Translations under genes and position numbers: made by a program
Notes under the pieces: model-generated
Seen by the model: the letters and a program-made list of their open reading frames with translations, nothing else
Databases searched by the model: none
What the model was told of the DNA's origin: nothing
NCBI GenBank assembly: GCA_002437815.1
Contig: DJRP01000018.1
Span: forward strand, 1 to 35,624
Source of the DNA: Collinsella sp. UBA6357
GTDB lineage: Bacteria > Actinomycetota > Coriobacteriia > Coriobacteriales > Coriobacteriaceae
DNA: 35,624 bases
Direction of reading: 5' to 3'
Shown: in pieces, positions 29,052-35,624 of the stretch
Numbering within the stretch: position 1 is the stretch's first letter
How the letters are laid out: every line of letters begins with the position of its first letter

Positions 29052-30158
29052 ATGACGATGCACGCGCGTGAGCTCTCCGTCGTGCGCTATCGCAGCTTTG
29101 ATGAGTACCGTCTGGACCTCGATGAGGGGGTGACGGTGCTTGTGGGGCACAACGCGGCGGGAAAGACCAATCTTATCGAGGCGCTTCAGCTCACCACGAG
29201 CGGCGCGTCCTTTAGGCATCCCGCCTCGCGCGAACTGGTGCGCGAGGGATGCGGCTCGTGTACCGTCGATCTGCGCATCGAGGGCGAGGGTCGCGTGCTG
29301 GACATGGGGCTTGCGGTCGAGGATGGCAAACGCGCCTTTAGGCGCAACGGCAAACGCTGCCCCGCCGCCGGGGTGCGTGGGGTGCTGCCGAGCGTGCTGT
29401 TTTGCCCCGATCACCTGGATATGGTCAAGCGCGGTGCCGCGCAGCGTCGTGCGGCGCTCGATGATTTTGGCGTGCAGCTCAACGAGAACTACGCCAATCT
29501 GGTTGCGGCCTATGAGCGAACGGTGGGCCAGCGAAACGCCTTGCTCAAGGAGCCTTGGTGCACCCGTGAGATGCTGGGAGCCTGGGACGAGTCGCTTGCC
29601 GCCGCCGGGGCGTCGCTGTTAGTGCATCGGGTGGCGTTGCTCGCCCGCCTGCGCGAACAGCTGGTCGCGGCATACCGACGCGTTGCCGCCGGCGAGGTGG
29701 CGGACGTGTCCTATGTGTCCACGATCGGCGAGATTCCGGACTCGCTTTCCCGCGAGGAACAGCGGTCCTATGCGCACGACCGGTTTTTGGCGGCTCTTGC
29801 CGAGCGCGCGGATGAGGAGATGCGCCGCGGGGTCACCCTGGTGGGCCCGCACCGGGATGAGCTGGAATTTACGGTCGATGGGCGGTCGGCCCGCTCCTTT
29901 GCCTCCCAGGGCCAGCAACGCACACTCGTGCTGGCTTGGAAGGTTGCCGAGGTCGCCGTTGCCCGCGATATCCTGGGCACCCCGCCGCTGCTTTTGCTCG
30001 ACGACGTGATGAGCGAGCTCGACGCCGCCCGCCGCGAGGCGTTTCTCGCCCTTGTCGGCGACGGTATCCAGACGGTCATCACGACCACGAACCTGGGGTA
30101 TTTTACGGACGATGTGATCGACCGGGCGAAGGTGGTGAGGATCGGTGCCGAGATATAA
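29052..30158 (+). CDS. recF: DNA replication/repair protein RecF
   Basis: This 368-residue SMC-like ATPase helps load RecA at single-strand gaps. Walker A is GHNAAGKTN (32-40), the ABC-type signature is SQGQQRT, and Walker B is LLLLDDVMSELD. Two in-frame ATGs (29052 and 29058) are possible starts; neither has a strong ribosome site, although GAGTGG lies just upstream. The 3' end overlaps dciA by 14 bases. Codon use is more GC-rich than in dnaN. Confidence 0.96.
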   Translation: MTMHARELSVVRYRSFDEYRLDLDEGVTVLVGHNAAGKTNLIEALQLTTSGASFRHPASRELVREGCGSCTVDLRIEGEGRVLDMGLAVEDGKRAFRRNGKRCPAAGVRGVLPSVLFCPDHLDMVKRGAAQRRAALDDFGVQLNENYANLVAAYERTVGQRNALLKEPWCTREMLGAWDESLAAAGASLLVHRVALLARLREQLVAAYRRVAAGEVADVSYVSTIGEIPDSLSREEQRSYAHDRFLAALAERADEEMRRGVTLVGPHRDELEFTVDGRSARSFASQGQQRTLVLAWKVAEVAVARDILGTPPLLLLDDVMSELDAARREAFLALVGDGIQTVITTTNLGYFTDDVIDRAKVVRIGAEI

Positions 30159-30720
30159 GGCGAAGGATCTGGATAAAAGAGCCGGCCAGACGACCGGGCT
30201 GGGTGGATTTTTAGCGGGCATGCGAGCGCAGATCCTTGATGCCGCCACGCCGGAGCGCCGCGCCCAGATGCGACAGGCCGAGCGCTCCCATGAGATCTAC
30301 CGTGCCTGGAACGCCGTGTGCGCGGGGACGCGCGAGGGCAAGCACGTGACGGGCCTGCGGTATCTTCCTGAGTCCAACGAGCTTCTGGTGTACCTGGATG
30401 CTCCCTCGTGGACGCAGGAGATGACACTTCTGCGCGAGATCATCCGTGCCCGCATGGAGCGTGAGGGGGCACATGTGGACGGTCTGGTGTTCAAGACCAC
30501 CCGGCCCGGTTATGTGCCGCCTGCCAACCGCGGCCCGCAGCGCCCTCGGGTCGCCGATCGCACGCCGGCTCCCCATGCTGATCTGACCGAGGCGGAAGAC
30601 GCCGCCATCGATCGCGCCGTGGATCCCATTGCCGATGCGCGTCTGCGTGAGGCGCTTGGTAAGGCTATGAAGGCAAGTGCCGCCTGGCAGAAGGGCGCCG
30701 ATGCGAACAAAACGCCTTAA
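30145..30720 (+). CDS. dciA: DUF721/DciA-family protein
   Basis: This 191-residue protein occupies the recF-gyrB slot where actinobacteria carry a DUF721 gene. The domain spans about residues 45-120, with YRAWNAVCAG, LLVYLDAPSWTQEM and LREIIRARM in the expected order. DciA proteins interact with the replicative helicase DnaB and support its loading in bacteria lacking DnaC/DnaI. The N-terminal 40 residues and the C-terminal 70 are variable and probably flexible. The GTG start lies inside the end of recF with GAGGA close upstream, giving coupled translation. A strong terminator follows. Confidence 0.85.
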   Translation: MPRYKAKDLDKRAGQTTGLGGFLAGMRAQILDAATPERRAQMRQAERSHEIYRAWNAVCAGTREGKHVTGLRYLPESNELLVYLDAPSWTQEMTLLREIIRARMEREGAHVDGLVFKTTRPGYVPPANRGPQRPRVADRTPAPHADLTEAEDAAIDRAVDPIADARLREALGKAMKASAAWQKGADANKTP

Positions 30721-30747
30721 AACGCATCTGGTGGCTTTATAGAACCA

Positions 30748-30774
30748 AACGCCCTCGCCCGTGAGGGCGTTTTT
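30748..30774 (+). terminator. Rho-independent terminator after dciA
   Basis: A nine-base stem (AACGCCCTC with GAGGGCGTT) and a six-base loop run into a T run. This separates the dnaA-to-dciA transcript from gyrB, which must have its own promoter within the next 50 bases. Confidence 0.9.
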
Positions 30775-30824
30775 GTACGCTAAACTAGTAAGACTATGCT
30801 CAATACTCATAAAAGGGAGGACGA

Positions 30825-32855
30825 GTGGCACAAGAGAACGATTACGATGGCGGCGAGATTAAGATCCTCGAGGGTCTCGAGGCCGTCCGTAAGCGCCCGG
30901 GCATGTATATCGGCTCGACGAGTGCGAGCGGTCTGCACCACCTGGTGTGGGAGATCGTGGATAACTCCGTCGACGAGGCCATGGCCGGTTTCTGCACCGA
31001 GATCCACGTGACGGTGCATGCCGACAACTCCATCACGGTCGTCGACAACGGACGCGGTATCCCGGTAGACGAGCACCCCGTCAAGAAGATACCGACGCTC
31101 GAGGTCGTCATGACGATCCTGCACGCCGGCGGCAAGTTCGACAATTCGGCCTATAAGGTGTCCGGCGGCCTGCATGGCGTGGGCATCTCGGTCGTCAACG
31201 CCCTGTCCAAGAAGGTCGTGGTCCAGGTCAAGCGCGACGGGCATATCTACGAGATGCAGTTTGCCCGCGGCAAGACCACCGAGAAGATGAAGATCGTCGG
31301 CGACAGCCAGAGCACGGGCACCACCGTCAGCTTCTGGCCCGATGACGAGATCTTCGAGACGTGCGTCTATGATTTCGACACGCTCTACAGCCGACTCCAA
31401 GAGACGGCCTTCCTCAACAAGAATCTCAAGATCGTCCTGACCGATGAGCGTGCGGCCGAGCCGCGCGTCGAGGAATTCTGCTATGCCGGCGGCATCATCG
31501 ACTTCGTCAAGTTCCTCAACGACGGCAAGGATGTCGCCGAGGGACTCAAGGAGCCTATCTACATCGAGGGCAAATCGGAACCCGATGCTCCCGTCGAGAA
31601 GATGGGCGAGGTCGAGGTCGCGATGCAGTGGAACACCGGGTACGGCGAGACCGTCATGTCGTTTGCCAACGACATCTACACCCCCGAGGGCGGCATGCAC
31701 CTCGAGGGTTTCCGCACCGCGCTCACCCGCGTGATCAACGACTACGCGCGCAAGCAGGGGCTGCTCAAGGAGAAAGAGCAGAACCTCACCGGCGACGACG
31801 TGCGCGAGGGTCTGTCTGCCGTCATCTCGGTCAAGCTGCCCGATCCGCAGTTCGAGGGGCAGACCAAGGCCAAGCTCGGCAGCTCGTATATGCGAACGCT
31901 CACGCTCAAGGTTGTTACCGACGGGCTGGCCGACTATCTCGAGGAGCATCCCAAGTCGGCGCGCGAGATTGTCAAGAAGGCCCAGCAGGCCTTTAAGGCC
32001 CGCAACGCCGCCCGTAAGGCCCGTGAGGCCACGCGCCGCAAGAGCCTGCTCGAAACCGCTTCGCTGCCCGGCAAGCTCGCCGACTGCTCGGTGCGTGACG
32101 CCGAGCAGACCGAGCTGTTCATCGTAGAGGGCGACTCGGCAGGCGGCTCGGCCAAGGACGGCCGCCGCCGAGACATCCAGGCGATCCTGCCCCTGCGCGG
32201 CAAGATCTTGAATGTCGAGCGCGTGGGTGATCATCGCGCCTTCTCGTCCGATACCATCCAGTCGCTCATCACCGCTATCGGTTGCGGCGTGACCACGAGC
32301 GCCGGTGACGGCGGCGATTTCGACATCACCAAGGCGCGCTACCACAAGATCATCATCATGACCGATGCCGATGTCGACGGAGCTCACATCCGTATTCTGC
32401 TGCTGACGTTCTTCTACAAGTACATGCGCCCGCTGATCGATGCGGGCTATGTGTATGTCGCCTGCCCGCCGATCTTTGGCATCAAGGTGCGCAACAAGAT
32501 CCACTACGTCTACCCCAACGGACGTCAACCCGAAGACGAGATCCTGCGCGACACCATTGCCAGCTTGGGTCTCAACCCCGACGACAACGATGAGGACGGC
32601 AAGGCCGAGCACGGCAAGATCACCAAGAAGCGCAAGGGCTACACCGTCCAGCGCTACAAGGGCTTGGGAGAGATGGACCCCAAGCAGCTTGCCTCGACCA
32701 CCATGGACCCCAAGACCCGCATCTTGCAGCGTGTGTCCATCGAGGACGCGGTAGTGGCCGACCGCGCCGTGCGCGAGCTCATGGGCTCCGAGGTGGGCTA
32801 TCGCCGCGACTACATCGAGAAGCATGCGCACGACGCGCGCTTCCTTGATGCTTAA
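30825..32855 (+). CDS. gyrB: DNA gyrase subunit B
   Basis: This 676-residue ATPase subunit of gyrase introduces negative supercoils with GyrA. The GHKL ATPase region includes DNSVDEAMAG, DNGRGIPVDEH and KVSGGLHGVGISVVNAL. The TOPRIM region has EGDSAGGSAKDGRRRDIQAI and the metal-binding DADVDGAHI. The C-terminus contains QRYKGLGEMDPKQL. The GTG start has GGGAGG four bases upstream. Length is at the shorter end, typical of Gram-positive GyrB without the large insert of E. coli. gyrA follows after 11 bases. Confidence 0.97.
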   Translation: MAQENDYDGGEIKILEGLEAVRKRPGMYIGSTSASGLHHLVWEIVDNSVDEAMAGFCTEIHVTVHADNSITVVDNGRGIPVDEHPVKKIPTLEVVMTILHAGGKFDNSAYKVSGGLHGVGISVVNALSKKVVVQVKRDGHIYEMQFARGKTTEKMKIVGDSQSTGTTVSFWPDDEIFETCVYDFDTLYSRLQETAFLNKNLKIVLTDERAAEPRVEEFCYAGGIIDFVKFLNDGKDVAEGLKEPIYIEGKSEPDAPVEKMGEVEVAMQWNTGYGETVMSFANDIYTPEGGMHLEGFRTALTRVINDYARKQGLLKEKEQNLTGDDVREGLSAVISVKLPDPQFEGQTKAKLGSSYMRTLTLKVVTDGLADYLEEHPKSAREIVKKAQQAFKARNAARKAREATRRKSLLETASLPGKLADCSVRDAEQTELFIVEGDSAGGSAKDGRRRDIQAILPLRGKILNVERVGDHRAFSSDTIQSLITAIGCGVTTSAGDGGDFDITKARYHKIIIMTDADVDGAHIRILLLTFFYKYMRPLIDAGYVYVACPPIFGIKVRNKIHYVYPNGRQPEDEILRDTIASLGLNPDDNDEDGKAEHGKITKKRKGYTVQRYKGLGEMDPKQLASTTMDPKTRILQRVSIEDAVVADRAVRELMGSEVGYRRDYIEKHAHDARFLDA

Positions 32856-32866
32856 AAGGAGGTAAC

Positions 32867-35596
32867 GTGGCAGACGATATCAACAACAACGACAACGTCG
32901 AGGATACCGGCGACGCCGGCATGCCCGATGATCTCAAGCGCCTGCTCGCCCGCGCCGAGCAGGGCGAGGATGGCGACCCGAACGCCTATAACCCCGATGC
33001 CGAGGATGATGAGGACGAGGATGACGACGGCGAGCTCGAGGAGAGCTTCGGCGCCGTCGATCGCGGAACCTCGGCCGGCGAGGATATCAACGGCGGCCAG
33101 CTCCAGATCTCGGAGTTCGGCCATGAGATGAAGCAGTCCTTTATCGAGTACTCGATGTCGGTCATCACCGCCCGCGCCCTGCCGGACGTTCGCGACGGCT
33201 TGAAGCCGGTGCACCGCCGCATCCTCTACGCGATGAACGAGAGCGGCATCTACCCCAACCGTCCGCACAAGAAGTCCGCCTGGACCGTCGGCGAAGTTAT
33301 CGGCAAGTACCATCCGCACGGCGACTCCGCGGTCTATGACACCATGGTCCGCCTGGCGCAGTGGTTCTCGATGCGTACGCCGCTGATCGATGGCCACGGC
33401 AACTTTGGCAACATCGACGGCGACTCCGCCGCCGCCATGCGCTACACCGAGAGCCGCCTGGCAAAGCCCGCCATGGAGCTTTTGCGCGACCTGCAGAAAG
33501 ATACCGTCGACTGGCAGCCTAACTACGATGAATCGCTCGCCGAGCCGGTGGCGCTGCCCGCGCGCTTCCCCAACCTGCTGGTCAACGGCAGCCAGGGCAT
33601 CGCCGTTGGTATGGCCACCAACATCGCCCCACACAACCTGAGCGAGGCGATCGAGGCCACGTGCTATCTGATCGACAACCCCGACGCCACCGTCGACGAG
33701 CTCATGCAGATCATGCCCGGACCGGACTTTCCCACCGGCGCCATCATCATGGGAACCGACGGCATCAAGAAAAGCTATGAGACCGGCCGCGGGTCGATTG
33801 TCGTCCGTGCCAAGGCCCATGTGGAGTCCACCAAGACCGGTCGCAACCGCCTGGTCTTTACTGAGATCCCCTACATGGTCAACAAGGGCACGCTGCAGGA
33901 GAAGATCGCCCAGCTGGTCAACGAGAAGCGCATCGAGGGCATCTCGGACATGCGCGACGAGTCCAACCAGAAGGGTATCCGTCTGGTCATCGAGCTCAAG
34001 AAGGGCGTCATTCCACAGGTCGTGCTCAACAACCTGTACAAGTACACCTCGCTGCAGACGACGTTCGGTGCCAACAACCTGGCCCTGGTCAACGGCGTGC
34101 CCAAGCTGCTGTCGCTTCGCGAGATGCTGCAGCACTACATCGACCACCAGGTTGACGTAGTCACTCGCCGCACCCGTTTCGATCTTAAGAAGGCTCAGGC
34201 TCGCGCGCATATCCTCGAGGGCTATCTCATGGCGCTCGATCATATCGACGAGGTCATCAGCATCATCCGCTCCTCGCAGACCGATGCCGAGGCGAGCGCT
34301 CGTCTTATCGAGCGCTTTGGTTTCACCCCCGAGCAGACCACGGCCATCCTCGAGATGAAGCTGCGCCGTCTGACGGGCCTGGAGCGCGATAAGATCCAAG
34401 AAGAGCTCGACGGGCTGCGCCGCGCCATCGCCTACTACGAGGACCTGCTGGCCCACGAGGAGAAGATCCTGGGCGTGATCAAGGGGGAGATGCGCGAGAT
34501 CTCCAAGAAGTTCGGCGATAAGCGCCGTACCGAGATCAGCCATGTCGAGCGCAGCTTTGATGTCGAGGACCTGATCGCCGACGAGGAGATGGTCATCACC
34601 ATCACCCACACCGGCTACGTGAAGCGTATACCCGTGGCCGCCTATCGCGCCCAGAAGCGCGGCGGCAAGGGCGTCAGCGGCGTCAATCTCAAAGAGGACG
34701 ACGTTATCGACGAGATGTTTATCGCCTCGACGCATGAGTACGTGCTGTTCTTCTCGAGCAAGGGCAAGGTCTATCGCCTTAAGGTGCACGAGCTGCCCGA
34801 GGGCACGCGCCAGGCCCGCGGTACCGCGATCGTAAACCTGCTGCCCTTCGAGGACGGCGAGAAGATCGCGAGCGTCCTTACCTGTCGCGACTTCCCCGAC
34901 GATGAGTACCTGATGTTTGCCACCGCGAGCGGTATGGTCAAGAAGACCGTGATGAGCGCCTACGATCGTAGTCGACGCGACGGCCTGATCGCCATCAACC
35001 TCAAAGACGACGACGCGCTGCTCAATGTGCGTCGTGTGCGAGAGGGCGACAAGATCATCATGGCTACCACGGCTGGCAAGGCCATCATGTTCGGCGAGGA
35101 CCAGGTGCGTGCGACCGGGCGCGACACGAGTGGCGTGCGCGGTATCACGATGAAGGGCGATACGCGCGTTCTGGGCATGGAGGTCAGCAACGGCGAGGGC
35201 GACCTCTTTGTGATCACGGAGCGTGGTTTTGGCAAGCGCACCCCGGTCGCGGACTACCCCGAGCAGAACCGTGGCGGTCAGGGCGTCTTTACCATTCAGA
35301 TGACCGAGCGCAAGGGTAACCTTGCCGCCATGAAGACGGTGGGGCCGCAGCACGAGCTCTTCATTATCACGGAGGGCGCGACGGTGATCCGCGTCAAGAC
35401 CGATCAGATCAGCCAGACCGGACGCACCACGCAGGGTGTCAAGATGATGAGCGTCGAAGACGGCGACCGCGTGTGTGCCGTGGCGCGCATGGATGCCGTC
35501 GAGGAGAAACAGGATGCGACCGGTGACCAGGATGCCGATGCATCGGGTGATACCGAGGGGGCTGCCGAGGGCTCGGAGAACGCGGTCGAAGAATAG
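32867..35596 (+). CDS. gyrA: DNA gyrase subunit A with acidic N-terminal extension
   Basis: This 909-residue breakage-reunion subunit has a conserved core that starts only near residue 80 (EMKQSFIEYSMSVITARALPD). The first ~80 residues are an acidic extension including AEDDEDEDDDGELEE. The quinolone-resistance region reads HGDSAVYD, with Ser and Asp unchanged. The catalytic Tyr lies in AAAMRYTESRL. The C-terminal beta-pinwheel carries a GyrA box (QKRGGKG), so it should wrap DNA and supercoil, and the protein ends in another acidic tail. The GTG start has AAGGAGGT, the best ribosome site in the window. Relatives outside this lineage usually begin close to the core. Only 28 bases follow the stop. 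Confidence 0.96.
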   Translation: MADDINNNDNVEDTGDAGMPDDLKRLLARAEQGEDGDPNAYNPDAEDDEDEDDDGELEESFGAVDRGTSAGEDINGGQLQISEFGHEMKQSFIEYSMSVITARALPDVRDGLKPVHRRILYAMNESGIYPNRPHKKSAWTVGEVIGKYHPHGDSAVYDTMVRLAQWFSMRTPLIDGHGNFGNIDGDSAAAMRYTESRLAKPAMELLRDLQKDTVDWQPNYDESLAEPVALPARFPNLLVNGSQGIAVGMATNIAPHNLSEAIEATCYLIDNPDATVDELMQIMPGPDFPTGAIIMGTDGIKKSYETGRGSIVVRAKAHVESTKTGRNRLVFTEIPYMVNKGTLQEKIAQLVNEKRIEGISDMRDESNQKGIRLVIELKKGVIPQVVLNNLYKYTSLQTTFGANNLALVNGVPKLLSLREMLQHYIDHQVDVVTRRTRFDLKKAQARAHILEGYLMALDHIDEVISIIRSSQTDAEASARLIERFGFTPEQTTAILEMKLRRLTGLERDKIQEELDGLRRAIAYYEDLLAHEEKILGVIKGEMREISKKFGDKRRTEISHVERSFDVEDLIADEEMVITITHTGYVKRIPVAAYRAQKRGGKGVSGVNLKEDDVIDEMFIASTHEYVLFFSSKGKVYRLKVHELPEGTRQARGTAIVNLLPFEDGEKIASVLTCRDFPDDEYLMFATASGMVKKTVMSAYDRSRRDGLIAINLKDDDALLNVRRVREGDKIIMATTAGKAIMFGEDQVRATGRDTSGVRGITMKGDTRVLGMEVSNGEGDLFVITERGFGKRTPVADYPEQNRGGQGVFTIQMTERKGNLAAMKTVGPQHELFIITEGATVIRVKTDQISQTGRTTQGVKMMSVEDGDRVCAVARMDAVEEKQDATGDQDADASGDTEGAAEGSENAVEE

Positions 35597-35624
35597 GCCC
35601 GTGGTAGTGTCGAGAAAGTTGGTG

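Noticed and set aside
30807..32831. Long open frame (674 codons) on the minus strand opposite gyrB
   Set aside because: It mirrors gyrB in a GC-rich genome where antisense frames stay open; the protein is low in recognisable motifs and gyrB is certain.
32852..35353. Long open frame (833 codons) opposite gyrA
   Set aside because: Antisense shadow of gyrA with no family features and no ribosome site of note.

Overview
The window is a replication-origin neighbourhood from a fairly GC-rich actinobacterial chromosome. I read it as a Coriobacteriia genome, probably Collinsella or a close relative. This is an inference from gene order, protein character and base composition, not from a database match. 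No IS element, CRISPR array, rRNA gene or prophage gene was seen.

Left part (1-8.6 kb, accessory). On the minus strand lies an alpha-glucoside uptake unit: a PTS IICB permease followed by a GH4 6-phospho-alpha-glucosidase with its own terminator. Next come two overlapping RpiR-family regulators whose junction carries a run of ten G. Upstream is a tRNA-Gly(CCC) with a clear promoter and terminator. On the plus strand is a single 1158-residue cell-wall adhesin with a signal peptide, a thioester domain, about six Cna-B-like repeats, a stalk and an LPLTG sorting signal. It ends at a hairpin shared with the next convergent unit.

Middle part (8.6-19.2 kb). On the minus strand are a large membrane protein resembling an M28 peptidase but with degenerate metal-site motifs and a roughly 640-residue low-complexity insert, and a small one-helix membrane protein. 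Two overlapping WYL-domain regulators (PafB/PafC-like pair) run on the plus strand. They converge on a minus-strand ddl-dinG pair, where DinG carries an N-terminal DEDDh exonuclease and a probable iron-sulfur cluster. rlmN runs divergently from ddl.

Origin part (19.3-35.6 kb). To the left, on the minus strand, are rpmH, rnpA, yidD, yidC, jag, rsmG, parA, parB and a small membrane protein. To the right, on the plus strand, are an unnamed GHKL-ATPase/winged-helix gene, dnaA, dnaN, recF, dciA (DUF721), gyrB and gyrA. Genes therefore mostly point away from the origin; rlmN, the WYL pair and the adhesin are the exceptions. Two parS sites lie upstream of parA, with degenerate copies elsewhere. DnaA-box-like repeats of the form TTTTCAACA flank and penetrate the GHKL gene and continue into the dnaA-dnaN gap. 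That gap also holds an AT-rich stretch with a five-unit DnaA-trio-like array.

The observations most worth following are the GHKL/Q-rich/winged-helix gene next to dnaA, the variant DnaA boxes together with the changed DnaA signature (NHSTV instead of DHTTV), the boxes embedded in coding sequence, the candidate basal unwinding element, the degenerate M28-like protein and the G10 tract between the RpiR genes.
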